Assembly (NCBI GenBank): GCA_017052515.1
Contig: JAFHKR010000039.1
Coordinates: 1,240,001 to 1,304,000, forward strand
Origin: Fictibacillus nanhaiensis
GTDB lineage: Bacteria > Bacillota > Bacilli > Bacillales > Fictibacillaceae
Direction: 5' to 3'
DNA length: 64,000 bases
Part shown: positions 8,155 to 16,020 of the stretch, in pieces
Numbering within the stretch: position 1 is the first letter of the stretch
Layout: the number at the start of each line of letters is the position of its first letter
Position numbers and translations under genes: made by a program
The notes under the pieces: model-generated
Seen by the model: only the letters and a program-made list of their open reading frames with translations
Databases searched by the model: none
What the model was told of the DNA's origin: nothing

Positions 8155-8433
8155 TTATTGTTGTACTCTAGCCGTTCTAGAATCTGATTGACCTTTTTTC
8201 CACACTCTAACTTCTTCTAATACTTTTATAGGTTTGCGATTATACGATATGGCAATGTTTTCACCCGGTGAAACGGTAATCGCTTTTATCTCATTCATCA
8301 TAAAAGGTTCAGCGTAATCTACACATTCACCACTTAAAAATCCATCCCAACAATAACTGCTTTGCTTAACAGGAATGCCTAAACGATAGATTTCAGCTTG
8401 AACTTTAATCTCCATAATAAACTTCAAAATCAC
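8155..8433 (-). CDS. Hypothetical 92-residue protein
   Basis: The sequence (SYCWDGFLSGECVDYAEPF, then ITVSPGENIAISYNRKPIKV) looks like a small beta-rich domain; I do not recognise the family. The start is probably GTG 8433, which overlaps the TGA stop of the 45-residue gene upstream (GTGA) and so would be translationally coupled. ATG 8415 is the alternative. It is the last gene of a three-gene set with DinB (8569) and the small membrane protein (8430). Confidence 0.6.
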   Translation of the reverse strand: MILKFIMEIKVQAEIYRLGIPVKQSSYCWDGFLSGECVDYAEPFMMNEIKAITVSPGENIAISYNRKPIKVLEEVRVWKKGQSDSRTARVQQ

Positions 8434-8567
8434 TTCATATTTTCATTGATTTCTTTCAACAACTCTATGATTTCTTCATTTTGTTTATTGTTCTTTCTAA
8501 GTTGCACATCAATGCCTAGCAAAGTAAAAATCACGATAACTATGATTACGATTACGGTGATATACAT
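8430..8567 (-). CDS. 45-residue single-pass membrane protein
   Basis: ATG 8567 follows AGGTGA. The product has a hydrophobic start (MYITVIVIIVIVIFTLLGID) then a charged tail (QLRKNNKQNEEIIELLKEIN) likely to form a coiled helix, the layout of many small Bacillus membrane proteins. It begins two bases after the DinB stop and overlaps the next gene by GTGA, which supports genuine translation. Confidence 0.7.
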   Translation of the reverse strand: MYITVIVIIVIVIFTLLGIDVQLRKNNKQNEEIIELLKEINENMK

Positions 8568-8568
8568 T

Positions 8569-9045
8569 TTATTTCACCTGATCTTTCATCGTTTTTAACA
8601 TCTGTTGAATCGCGCCAAGGTGATATGCAGAATGTGCCAACGAACCTACTAATTCATTTGCCAAGTCGTCAGTCCATTGTATATGATCAATCTTTTTTAA
8701 AAGACGGTGGTATTCATTCTTCAATCCTTCTTGAATGGAAAGCCACTCATCCTCGCTAACTCTTTGAATTCCCCAGCTTTTGTTCCAATCCATTGTAGGA
8801 AATGTTCCTTCATACAACCATTCATTGGTTCCCCACATATGATATCGGACATGATCGGTATGAGCTGCGAGTGATGTACCATAGATTTGTTTGGATGCAT
8901 CAGCAGCAGTTAGATGCGACAAACCTCCAAAAATGCCTGAGTCTGATTTTGTATTCGTAAAATAGCTTACAGTCACTGGCTTTGGTGGTCCTTCAAATGC
9001 TTCTTGTAAGATTCTTTTCAATCCCGCTTCTAACGGATGATTCAT
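8569..9045 (-). CDS. DinB family protein
   Basis: A 158-residue four-helix-bundle protein of the DinB/DfsB (YfiT-like) superfamily. The C-terminal HSAYHLGAIQQML and the internal AAHTDHVRYHMWG supply the metal-binding histidines usual for this fold. Members are thiol-dependent metalloenzymes or stress-induced proteins of mostly unknown substrate. ATG 9045 follows GAGGAG at 8 bases. It is first of a three-gene overlapping operon and one of four DinB-type genes in this window. Confidence 0.8.
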   Translation of the reverse strand: MNHPLEAGLKRILQEAFEGPPKPVTVSYFTNTKSDSGIFGGLSHLTAADASKQIYGTSLAAHTDHVRYHMWGTNEWLYEGTFPTMDWNKSWGIQRVSEDEWLSIQEGLKNEYHRLLKKIDHIQWTDDLANELVGSLAHSAYHLGAIQQMLKTMKDQVK

Positions 9046-9083
9046 ATTAACCACTCCTCACATCATCTACTAACTCTTTCCAT

Positions 9084-9118
9084 AAAAAAGTGCACTTCTC
9101 CTTCTAGAAGAAATGCAC
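9084..9118 (-). terminator. Terminator of the slipin gene
   Basis: GTGCA (9090-9094) pairs with TGCAC (9114-9118) around TTCT/AGAA, with six A at 9084-9089 giving the T run on the minus strand. It is nearly identical to the hairpin at 33525. Confidence 0.75.
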
Positions 9119-9126
9119 GTTCTTTG

Positions 9127-9894
9127 TTACTCGTTGGATTGCTCTTTAATGCTATGTGTACTATTTGCCATATCCACTACAAACGTATTGCCTTTCGAGT
9201 TTTCAATCGTGTTCAATAGGCGAAGCTTTGCTAGCTCTGGGTTGTTCTCCAGCATTTTAGCTGTATTCGCTAAACTTCTTAGTGTTGCTGCTTCTCCTCT
9301 TGCTCTTTCTAATGAAGACTGAGCTTCTTTTTTCGCTTTAATTACTTCAAGGAATGCCTTTTTTAATTCCGCAGATAACATAATATCTTTTATGTCTACT
9401 GAGAGGATGGATAATCCAGCAAACGTATTTTCAACAAGAAGTTGTTGAAGCGAATCATTTACTTCATTCCGCTTCCATAACAGATCATCTAATTGTAACG
9501 AAGAAACAACATCACGCAGTTTGAGCTGCACGTTCATGTACACATGCTCTTCATAATCTTCATATTCAGAGATCAGAATTTGTGGATCTGTAATCTGATA
9601 TTTTACCGCGACACTAATCTTTACACTAAGTTGATCAGCCGTTAGTAATTCTTGCCCGTTCAACTGCAGAATTGTCGGCCGCATGTCAAAAACCATGATC
9701 TCTGTAGAAGCTGGAGAATATTTATGTTTGCCTGAGCCTATAATCTCTTGAAAGGCCCCATGTTTAAACTTCACACCACGTTCATACTCGTACACCGTAA
9801 CCGAAGCAAAGAATTTCTTTCCAACCGCTAGAACAGCAAAAACAACAATAAACACAAATCCCATTACGACAAGAGATTCTAAAAATGAGATCAT
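9127..9894 (-). CDS. SPFH/band 7 (slipin-like) membrane protein
   Basis: A 255-residue protein. One N-terminal membrane segment (residues 5-25) precedes the SPFH domain: VYEYERGVKFKHGAF, DMRPTILQLNGQELLTADQ and VKYQITDPQ. A helical tail (EAQSSLERARGEAATLRSLA) follows. Slipins/stomatins oligomerise on membranes and organise microdomains. No NfeD-type partner gene is adjacent, unlike many prokaryotic slipins. The 220 bases upstream of the ATG contain an exceptional run of inverted repeats (see 9941-10115). Confidence 0.88.
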   Translation of the reverse strand: MISFLESLVVMGFVFIVVFAVLAVGKKFFASVTVYEYERGVKFKHGAFQEIIGSGKHKYSPASTEIMVFDMRPTILQLNGQELLTADQLSVKISVAVKYQITDPQILISEYEDYEEHVYMNVQLKLRDVVSSLQLDDLLWKRNEVNDSLQQLLVENTFAGLSILSVDIKDIMLSAELKKAFLEVIKAKKEAQSSLERARGEAATLRSLANTAKMLENNPELAKLRLLNTIENSKGNTFVVDMANSTHSIKEQSNE

Positions 9895-9940
9895 ACAGTT
9901 CTCTCCTTCTTATAAAACTATGAAACCACCCAACAGACAT

Positions 9941-10115
9941 GGAAAGAACAATGGAGGTCTTCCCTACAGAATTGTTCTTTCCTCAAGCCTTTGAGTGGCT
10001 TCATTTAGGGGTTGAACCCAGAACTGGCCCCTTACAGGTAAACCAGTTTCCACAAGATGAGAAAGCCGATCAGCAACACCGTTTAAAGATTTTAAACGAA
10101 GGCTTTGCATTTCTC
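9941..10115 (-). ncRNA. Candidate structured RNA upstream of the slipin gene
   Basis: Five or more inverted repeats are packed into 175 bases. They are GGAAAGAACAAT/ATTGTTCTTTCC (9941-9952 with 9971-9982), AAGCC/GGCTT (9985 with 9997), AACTGG/CCAGTT (10022 with 10043) enclosing CCT/AGG, and CGTTTAAA/TTTAAACG (10080 with 10091). The last is nested inside AAAGCC/GGCTTT (10062 with 10101) and GAGAA/TTCTC (10059 with 10111). A TATAAT-like box lies just upstream on the minus strand (near 10127). It could be a 5' leader of the slipin gene or a separate small RNA. I match it to no known riboswitch class. An overlapping 48-codon frame (9964-10110) is an alternative explanation. Confidence 0.4.
9964..10110 (-). 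CDS. Possible 48-residue protein within the structured region
   Basis: An ATG-started frame of 48 codons, beginning MQSLRLKSLNGVADRLSHLV and continuing VETGLPVRGQFWVQPLN, ends in TAG inside the loop of the 12-bp hairpin. Composition is protein-like, but the ribosome binding site (TTAGAGAA) is weak and close. It could be a real small protein, a gene remnant or chance within an RNA. Reading past the TAG the frame stays open for 17 more codons. Confidence 0.35.
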   Translation of the reverse strand: MQSLRLKSLNGVADRLSHLVETGLPVRGQFWVQPLNEATQRLEERTIL

Positions 10116-10240
10116 TAAGAACTAAATTATATCAAGATAGTTAGGAAAAAAATACATCATTTAGAAAAGATTGTTCTTTAAAATCAACATATAAAAGCTT
10201 AAAGTTAAAATATGGAATTTTGGTTAGAGGAGAAATAGAA

Positions 10241-10474
10241 ATGGACAACTGGGTGTTTGTGTTCATGGCAAATATTTTCGGAGGAATTATCGTATTTTTT
10301 GCTCTCATGTTTTTGTTAAGTTTAGGAGGAGGATCAATGGATACCGCCTTCTTCATCGGAATTTTTCTATTTGTTCAACTCAGTTTTATTACGACGATTC
10401 TATTTCAAGTGCTCCACAGAGTTAAGAAGTTGGAGAAGCAACAGACGATACAGAGTGAACAACAAAAAAGCTGA
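10241..10474 (+). CDS. Two-pass small membrane protein
   Basis: A 77-residue protein with two hydrophobic segments (FVFMANIFGGIIVFFALMF and AFFIGIFLFVQLSFITTILF) and a charged tail VKKLEKQQTIQSEQQ. ATG 10241 follows GAGGAG at about 8 bases. A terminator overlaps its stop codon. No family recognised. Confidence 0.7.
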   Translation: MDNWVFVFMANIFGGIIVFFALMFLLSLGGGSMDTAFFIGIFLFVQLSFITTILFQVLHRVKKLEKQQTIQSEQQKS

Positions 10475-10493
10475 TTATAATTCATAATCAGCT
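10469..10493 (+). terminator. Terminator of the two-pass membrane protein gene
   Basis: AGCTGATTAT (10469-10478) pairs perfectly with ATAATCAGCT (10484-10493). It overlaps the stop codon; the following T tract is weak. Confidence 0.65.
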
Positions 10494-10529
10494 TCAGCCT
10501 CTTCCTATTCTCATAAAAGTCTGTCTTTT

Positions 10530-11147
10530 TTATTTTTGAACATCATAGGTTGAATGATACTTTTTCCTTTTTGAGACAAATAGCCATAATGATAAAATAA
10601 TCATCATACAAAAGGTAAGGTTTTGAGCAATGCCTACAACATTACTCCAACTTCTTAAACCGTGTAAGTATAGTTGTAGCGTCAATCCCAAAGGTAAAAC
10701 TAGTAAAACATACGGTGTCTTCTTGACTAAGAATCCTGCAGCTCCACCGATACAGCCCCCTATGATTGACGCTCCATACCACGTGATAAATACAGTAATT
10801 ATCTCTTTAGAAGACAAGGCCATCGTTGTTTCTTCATAAATGCTACCCAAAATAAAATAAAAGGTTATCGCTATTGTCGTGTAGATAGCGCCGAATAAAA
10901 TGCCTTCTATAAGGTTACTTCCATACAAATAACCTACAATCATTGCAATGATAAACCACATCGGTAAAGAATTGATCATGCTTGCTAGATAAGACATGAT
11001 CGTTTCAGTTGCAGAAACGTTGGAACCCTCTCCAAAGTACGGAGAGTGATCAGACACAACTGAAAAGAAACCAACAATTAACCCAACCACAACCGAAAAT
11101 AGGATAAAACTCTTCCAGCGTTTGGCGTTATTCTGTTTGTCACTCAA
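10530..11147 (-). CDS. Multi-pass membrane protein, unknown function
   Basis: A 205-residue protein with about six hydrophobic segments and glycine-rich helices (IIGGCIGGAAGFLV, IVGYLYGSNLIEGILFGAIY), ending in a basic tail. The start is probably TTG 11147, with GGAGGG 6 bases before it; an in-frame GTG at 11165 overlaps that site. I do not recognise the family. Confidence 0.65.
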   Translation of the reverse strand: MSDKQNNAKRWKSFILFSVVVGLIVGFFSVVSDHSPYFGEGSNVSATETIMSYLASMINSLPMWFIIAMIVGYLYGSNLIEGILFGAIYTTIAITFYFILGSIYEETTMALSSKEIITVFITWYGASIIGGCIGGAAGFLVKKTPYVLLVLPLGLTLQLYLHGLRSWSNVVGIAQNLTFCMMIILSLWLFVSKRKKYHSTYDVQK

Positions 11148-11193
11148 GTATTTCCCTCCAAACACGTTTGAAGATTAACTACAAATGTGGTCA

Positions 11194-11601
11194 TTATATG
11201 ATGGATAGCCCTAAGATTTGGTCAGTAAACAAGATCATTTCGTCTAACTCTCTCTTTTGATCTGGATTGATAATTGGACTAATAGTTACATCTTTCAGAT
11301 GAAGTGGTGCCGTTAGATTCAGAGCGGTCATCGTTTCTGGCAAGCTTTCAAGTCTGCTCCCCAGTTCTGTTAATCCCTCTGAAAAGAAGTACTTATTGTT
11401 TTCTTCCTCTTCATGAGTAAAGTGATTAATCTTACCTTGGATATAAGCATTTTGCGTGATTATTAATAGTTGGCTATGGGGACCAATCGTCTTTATCGAA
11501 CCACTATTATCTCGAGTGAATTTATGTAATACATCATCTATTGTCGTAGTGATAGCTTTTTTGTAATCAAAAACATGATTTAATTCTTTTACATTAACCA
11601 T
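11194..11601 (-). CDS. Hypothetical 135-residue protein
   Basis: A soluble protein starting MVNVKELNHVFDYKKAITTT, without Cys, and containing SQLLIITQNAYIQGKINHF in the middle, like a beta-strand core. ATG 11601 has AGGAGG just before it. It starts 14 bases after the GNAT gene at 11615, so the two are probably cotranscribed. Function is unknown. Confidence 0.65.
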   Translation of the reverse strand: MVNVKELNHVFDYKKAITTTIDDVLHKFTRDNSGSIKTIGPHSQLLIITQNAYIQGKINHFTHEEEENNKYFFSEGLTELGSRLESLPETMTALNLTAPLHLKDVTISPIINPDQKRELDEMILFTDQILGLSII

Positions 11602-11614
11602 ATTTATCCTCCTC

Positions 11615-12175
11615 TTATATGAGATAATCTTCTCGAAGAATTCCATACACCGAACAGTCCTTATACTGATTCTTCGCATTGCGAATCATGTGACGGATTA
11701 CGCCTTCTTGTTTCATTCCAACTTTGGCCATTATCCTTCCAGAAGCAGGATTGTCGGTGTTATGTGCAGCAGAGACCTTATGGATGTTCATCTGTCGAAA
11801 GCCAAACTCTACTACAGCTTGTAGCGCCTCGGTTCCATATCCATGATTCCACCACTTGAATCCAAGCGAATAGCTTACCTCACAGTTATCTGTCGAGCAA
11901 TCAAAATCGTACAGATCGATTTCTCCAATCAGTTCACCTGTTTCTTTCAACTCAATGCCCCAATAACAAAATTCCTGATCTTCATACTGACTGACGATCT
12001 TTTTTAGCCGCTCTTCTGTTTGAGCAACACTCGTGTGAGCAGCGTTCACTCGATTGTCTGCTACCCGTTCGTCTGAAAGCCAATTGTCAAATATGCTTTG
12101 AGTTTCGGATTGTTTCAAAGGACGAAGAAGTAATCGGTCTGTTTCTAAAACGGGAGTTCCGGAAAACTTGATCAT
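11615..12175 (-). CDS. GNAT family N-acetyltransferase, paralog of 445-1020
   Basis: A 186-residue RimJ/RimL-type acetyltransferase, alignable without gaps to the protein at 445. Shared blocks include NIHKVSAAHNTDNPASG, WWNHGYGTEAL and GMKQEG. Differences cluster in the first third. ATG 12175 follows GAGGTG. It is transcribed between a 25-residue membrane peptide gene and the 135-residue hypothetical. The substrate is unknown; the duplication suggests different targets (inference). Confidence 0.9.
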   Translation of the reverse strand: MIKFSGTPVLETDRLLLRPLKQSETQSIFDNWLSDERVADNRVNAAHTSVAQTEERLKKIVSQYEDQEFCYWGIELKETGELIGEIDLYDFDCSTDNCEVSYSLGFKWWNHGYGTEALQAVVEFGFRQMNIHKVSAAHNTDNPASGRIMAKVGMKQEGVIRHMIRNAKNQYKDCSVYGILREDYLI

Positions 12176-12204
12176 TTACACACCTCATCCACAGCGATAG
12201 ACTG

Positions 12205-12282
12205 CTATTTTGTCCCGTACCAATATACGAACAACCCTATGGCGATTAATGCCAAGCCAATAGAGACCAAATATCTTTTCAT
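12205..12282 (-). CDS. 25-residue single-pass membrane micropeptide
   Basis: ATG 12282 follows GAAGGAG at 8 bases. The product is one hydrophobic helix: MKRYLVSIGLALIAIGLFVY, then WYGTK. The gap to the GNAT gene downstream is 29 bases. The strong ribosome binding site and membrane-like sequence support translation. Confidence 0.55.
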   Translation of the reverse strand: MKRYLVSIGLALIAIGLFVYWYGTK

Positions 12283-12434
12283 GTTAGAAACTCCTTCATA
12301 ATTTAACTGTGATTGTTCTCGCAGATATTATTTTATCAGCCACTTCTCATTCGAATATTCAATATCATTTCTGAATTATTCCAGTTTATATAACGTCCAC
12401 TTCAATCTCATCTCCAATGATTGACGCGAATATC

Positions 12435-13703
12435 TTATCTTAGATCATCCAACAAAACCACTTCACCAGTCTCAGCGTTCACTCCATGATGACAGTCCAA
12501 TTTCCCGCATAGAATATACTGCTTCTCTTCATCGTCATACACATAAAATGGCTGGAGCTCAAACAAACCTTTCAATTTTTCATACGCTTCGTCTTGTGTG
12601 ACCGTTACACCATCAGATGCTTCAAAGGAATCATACATCTCTAACATGAACTGGTTATCGATGTAGTTCACAACGTCCATGGTATCGGGATTAAGGAATA
12701 CCGAAAGTTTTCTTTCAAAGACTCGTGTTTCATGTTGATTCGTTCTGAGTGTCGCAACTAGAAACTTTTTGTCTCGATGTAGAGTTGTCACACGCCATAT
12801 CCCAGAGTCTTCCGGGTATTCCTGCCGCAAAAATCGTTCTACTGCTTCCACACACTTCTTCTCATCTTCCTCCGTAATAGGTCGCGTGGTTGGAGAAGGT
12901 GTGCAGGAAAAGGCTTCATCTAAGGTAATCTCTTCTTGCAAATCGATTTCTTTACGCTCAAAAGCTCCAGAAATTGGCTCGTTCCACTGCAATATGTGAT
13001 TCACTTTTTTAGAAGTCCCACCATCTTGAAGCATTTCAAACGGTTTGGTCATCTGATCTTTGTTTCTTATGTAGATCTCTTCCACCGCATACACGGCAAA
13101 TAATTTCTTATATTCAAAGGACGGAAATTCTAGTCTTTTCACTTGTTCCTTAGCAATGTGTTCCGCTTCCTCTAATGAAAGAATATAGGTTTCACGTATT
13201 ACCTGATCACCTGTCGGAAACTCTCCATGAACCGAAAAGAAAGTCAGCTGTTGCTTTGCATTCCATTTCACTTCAATGTTGGCAGATGGCGAAACTGGAA
13301 TTCCGTCTATAATAGCGCTACATTCTATTTCATCTTCTGTTTCTTTATGTAGTTGGAACTGCTCGTTATATGTTAATCCGGTTTCTTGTTCGATCCACTT
13401 AATGACTTCCTCCGTTCCACCATTAAACGTGATCCCATCTTGTGCATAAGTCTCACCCATAACAAAGATCGCATTCTTTAATTTTCCGGTGTTTACGTTG
13501 TATTCAATGACCGCTGTACCTTCTGGGTTCGAACCATCTTCATCGGACTCCGTTCCATTCGGAAACCACTCCAAACAAAGTGTGTAACTCGTTTCGTTGA
13601 AGTAGTTCACGTCCCGCCATAGACTATGATGATGTAAATAGTAGTTTTCTAGTCCGAACGTTGTTTTGGCTTGATCGACGAATGCTTGTATCCTGCTATC
13701 CAC
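12435..13703 (-). CDS. YcdB/YcdC-like (PepSY-related repeat) protein
   Basis: A 422-residue protein without signal peptide, acidic throughout. It contains repeated units of the form (S/T)LEEAEHIAKEQVKRL, VTQDEAYEKLKGLF and LNPDTMDVVNYIDNQ followed by beta strands, resembling the PepSY-like repeats of Bacillus YcdB/YcdC. CDCHH-like residues occur near the end (CGKLDCHHGVNAETGEVVLL). Its biochemical role is unknown. ATG start; a small membrane protein gene begins just upstream at 13927. Confidence 0.5.
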   Translation of the reverse strand: MDSRIQAFVDQAKTTFGLENYYLHHHSLWRDVNYFNETSYTLCLEWFPNGTESDEDGSNPEGTAVIEYNVNTGKLKNAIFVMGETYAQDGITFNGGTEEVIKWIEQETGLTYNEQFQLHKETEDEIECSAIIDGIPVSPSANIEVKWNAKQQLTFFSVHGEFPTGDQVIRETYILSLEEAEHIAKEQVKRLEFPSFEYKKLFAVYAVEEIYIRNKDQMTKPFEMLQDGGTSKKVNHILQWNEPISGAFERKEIDLQEEITLDEAFSCTPSPTTRPITEEDEKKCVEAVERFLRQEYPEDSGIWRVTTLHRDKKFLVATLRTNQHETRVFERKLSVFLNPDTMDVVNYIDNQFMLEMYDSFEASDGVTVTQDEAYEKLKGLFELQPFYVYDDEEKQYILCGKLDCHHGVNAETGEVVLLDDLR

Positions 13704-13723
13704 TACACTTGCTCCTTTGGTAA

Positions 13724-13927
13724 TTATTTCTGAAGTTCTTCCATGACTTTGAGCAAGATCCAGATTCCGAGCACGACTACAACACCGTAACCTATATAAA
13801 ACAATATGGTATTGATAAAATATATCAGATCACGAAACGGACCAAATCGCTCAACATCTACTAATCCCAGTGCTAGAAACACAATACCTACAATAAATCC
13901 ATAAAGCAGATGCTGCAGTCTTTTCAT
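13724..13927 (-). CDS. Two-pass small membrane protein
   Basis: A 67-residue protein with hydrophobic segments at residues 8-25 and 38-60 (LIYFINTILFYIGYGVVVVL). ATG follows GAGGGG. It lies 20 bases upstream of the 422-residue gene and 21 downstream of the 102-residue gene, suggesting one operon from 14257 to 12435. No function recognised. Confidence 0.7.
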   Translation of the reverse strand: MKRLQHLLYGFIVGIVFLALGLVDVERFGPFRDLIYFINTILFYIGYGVVVVLGIWILLKVMEELQK

Positions 13928-13948
13928 TGAAACCCCTCCTCTTTCACC

Positions 13949-14257
13949 TTACTTCTTTTCTAAATAGATGTACTCATCTACTGTGTTTAAAGCGGAAGAG
14001 GCTTTCAAGATCTTCATGCCCTTCAATCGGCTTCCACACTGAAAATGAACGGTGTCATCTGCACCAATCTGAATCTTATGAGTAGCACTCTCTACCCAGT
14101 CGATCTGCATCTTCACGATATACTCGCCAGGTGCTACGTCCAGTTGTTTCGTTTCTCCGTCCTTGATCTGTTCTGTCTTGCTCTCGTTCAAGTAGATATC
14201 AAACTTTCTCATCTTGTTCATAAACTGACTGTCTCTCTTAAACACTAATTTCGCCAT
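13949..14257 (-). CDS. Small beta-sandwich (PEGA-like) protein
   Basis: A 102-residue protein. The segment FDIYLNESKTEQIKDGETKQ followed by LDVAPGEYIVKMQIDWVES resembles PEGA-type beta domains (L-x-x-G-E-Y-x-V). There is no signal peptide. It sits at the head of a small minus-strand run with the genes at 13724 and 12435. Function is unknown. Confidence 0.5.
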   Translation of the reverse strand: MAKLVFKRDSQFMNKMRKFDIYLNESKTEQIKDGETKQLDVAPGEYIVKMQIDWVESATHKIQIGADDTVHFQCGSRLKGMKILKASSALNTVDEYIYLEKK

Positions 14258-14283
14258 TCTCGTCCCATCCTTTTCTATGAATC

Positions 14284-15114
14284 TTACAAGTTATTACATT
14301 CTTTAATTATATACTTCATATAGCTTAGTGCATCATTTCTTCTCTTTCTCATCGAGCCGTAACGCGAGAACTTATTGCCGTTTCGGATGCGCAGTGCTTC
14401 TTGGATAATTTGATGATAATTTTCAGGAACCGTTCGGAGTGCGTATTCACCTGCTCCCGCTTTTGATGTAATGTCGTCTTCTCTTATCGAATAATAAAGA
14501 CGTGTCACACCAAGTACTCCCCACTCAATCATGTTCGCACTCATGTATAATCCTATATATTGAAGAGACGGAAAACGCTCACAATTTCTCACCCAGTTCA
14601 GCCAATAACCGTTAATGTTCTCGACCAAGTTTGATTTCAATTCTGTCCAATCAACAGATAGATTGTATGTTTCAATCGGCAGTCCTTTAACGACGATGCC
14701 ATATGTCTGAAGTTGATACGCGTCGATCCAATTACGGTGAAAAGGTCGATAACTTTGAAGCTTTCCTTCATTAAAATACGGACAAGAAGAATTACCGTTA
14801 TTCTCACTCTCTAAATCTTCTCGCGTCAGATACATGCCATCTAAGCTCGACTTCGGATACTCTTTTCTCATCTCATGGTGAATCTCTTTTAATTTCTCAA
14901 CATCTGATTGTGTTAGCTTCTCTTTTGATACAGCGTAAAAGTCGATGTCACTTAATCCTTCTTGGTAAGCTCCAATGGAAACAGAGCCGAATAGGTAAAA
15001 TGACTCTAACTTATTTGGCAGCTTCTTCTCTATTTTTTCAAAGTAAGAATTCAATACTTCCTTTACTTCTTCAGATATACGGTTTGGTTCATTTCTTGTT
15101 TGCGTTTGGGTCAT
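14284..15114 (-). CDS. Aminoglycoside adenylyltransferase-like nucleotidyltransferase (DUF4111)
   Basis: A 276-residue protein. FYLFGSVSIGAYQEGLSDID is the nucleotidyltransferase signature (GS-x10-SDxD), and the C-terminal helical region (AGEYALRTVPENYHQIIQEAL) matches the DUF4111 domain found in ANT(3'')-type enzymes. It may modify an aminoglycoside or be a related transferase with another substrate; resistance is not shown. ATG start. Monocistronic by position. Confidence 0.82.
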   Translation of the reverse strand: MTQTQTRNEPNRISEEVKEVLNSYFEKIEKKLPNKLESFYLFGSVSIGAYQEGLSDIDFYAVSKEKLTQSDVEKLKEIHHEMRKEYPKSSLDGMYLTREDLESENNGNSSCPYFNEGKLQSYRPFHRNWIDAYQLQTYGIVVKGLPIETYNLSVDWTELKSNLVENINGYWLNWVRNCERFPSLQYIGLYMSANMIEWGVLGVTRLYYSIREDDITSKAGAGEYALRTVPENYHQIIQEALRIRNGNKFSRYGSMRKRRNDALSYMKYIIKECNNL

Positions 15115-15187
15115 ACCTTTAGCCTCTTTTCATGAACACGTTGTATTCCTATATTTTAGCATATTTATCCAATCGACTCAGAATGAA

Positions 15188-15240
15188 TTGACATACAACC
15201 AAAAGGTGTTATATTCTAAACGTACAACCAAATGGTTACA
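15188..15240 (+). promoter_or_regulatory. Promoter with two AACCA-type operators for the SRPBCC-ArsR operon
   Basis: TTGACA (15188-15193) and TATATT (15210-15215), 16 bp apart, form a good sigma-A promoter. ACAACCAAAAGGTGTT (15195-15210) lies in the spacer, and ACAACCAAATGGTTAC (15225-15240) lies past the -10; the core of the second is AACCA-AA-TGGTT. The repeated half-site suggests autorepression by the ArsR-type protein encoded second in the operon. Confidence 0.7.
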
Positions 15241-15260
15241 TATTCAGACTTAGGAGATGA

Positions 15261-15686
15261 ATGCTTGTGTCAACACTACCAGATATTAAACAAACCGCAA
15301 CCTTTAACGCACCGATTCAAAAAGTGTGGGATTCTGTATCAACAGCGGAAGGCATGTCATCTTGGTTCATGCCGAATGACTTTAAAGCAGAAGAAGGACA
15401 TAAGTTTCATATCCAGTCCCCTTTTGGTCCTTCACCGTGTAAGGTGCTTGTGATCGATGAACCGCATAAGCTATCCTTTGCATGGGACACGGACGGCTGG
15501 GTCGTGACGTTTTTGTTAGAGGAAAAAGGAGATCAGACAGAATTCACACTGATTCATAGCGGCTGGAAAGAAGAAGACGCGATCGTTGGAAAAGTGAATC
15601 AAAAAGCGCAAGATGTGCGTGACCGCATGAACGGCGGATGGGTTGGTATTGTGAATGAAAGATTGAAAAAGGTCGTTGAGGGTTAA
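15261..15686 (+). CDS. SRPBCC (AHSA1-like) domain protein
   Basis: A 141-residue START/Bet v1-like fold: [28 protein letters not shown], then [18 protein letters not shown] and TLIHSGW. This is the AHSA1-type family very often cotranscribed with ArsR regulators. It likely binds a hydrophobic ligand. ATG 15261 follows TAGGAG. The TAA stop is immediately followed by the GTG start of the ArsR gene. Confidence 0.88.
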   Translation: MLVSTLPDIKQTATFNAPIQKVWDSVSTAEGMSSWFMPNDFKAEEGHKFHIQSPFGPSPCKVLVIDEPHKLSFAWDTDGWVVTFLLEEKGDQTEFTLIHSGWKEEDAIVGKVNQKAQDVRDRMNGGWVGIVNERLKKVVEG

Positions 15687-16010
15687 GTGGTAGCATCTGC
15701 AGAAAAACACGATGTTTTTAAAGCCATTGCTGATTCGACAAGACGTGAAGTACTAAGGTTGCTTTCTGAAAATGAGCGACCAATCTCAGAGATTGCTGAT
15801 CACTTTGACATGAGCCGAACAGCTGTGACAAAGCATCTGCAGATATTAACGGAGGCTGAACTCATTTCAGGTCGAAAAGAAGGCAGGGAAAAGATTTATC
15901 AGATCCATCCAGAGCCTTTAACTGAAGTGAAGCAGTGGTTAGCTTATTATGAGAAGTTTTGGGGTAACAAACTCTCCATGTTGAAACACCTTGTTGAAAA
16001 GGAAGAATAG
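15687..16010 (+). CDS. ArsR/SmtB family transcriptional regulator
   Basis: A 107-residue winged-helix protein: VFKAIADSTRREVLRLLSE, ISEIADHFDMSRTAVTKHLQ, ILTEAELISGRKEGREKIYQ. The usual metal-binding CxC in helix 3 is absent, as in ArsR proteins paired with SRPBCC partners, so it senses something other than arsenic (inference). GTG 15687 starts directly after the SRPBCC stop with GAGGG in front. It probably binds the two operators at 15195 and 15225. Confidence 0.9.
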   Translation: MVASAEKHDVFKAIADSTRREVLRLLSENERPISEIADHFDMSRTAVTKHLQILTEAELISGRKEGREKIYQIHPEPLTEVKQWLAYYEKFWGNKLSMLKHLVEKEE

Positions 16011-16020
16011 AAGAAGGAAA

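Noticed and set aside
10005-10020. GGGGTTGAACCC resembling a tRNA T-arm
   Set aside because: No acceptor stem, anticodon arm or correct spacing around it; it is one hairpin of the structured slipin leader.
14284-15114. Calling the nucleotidyltransferase an antibiotic resistance gene
   Set aside because: The fold is shared by many non-resistance enzymes; the sequence alone does not show substrate, so it is kept as family-level only.
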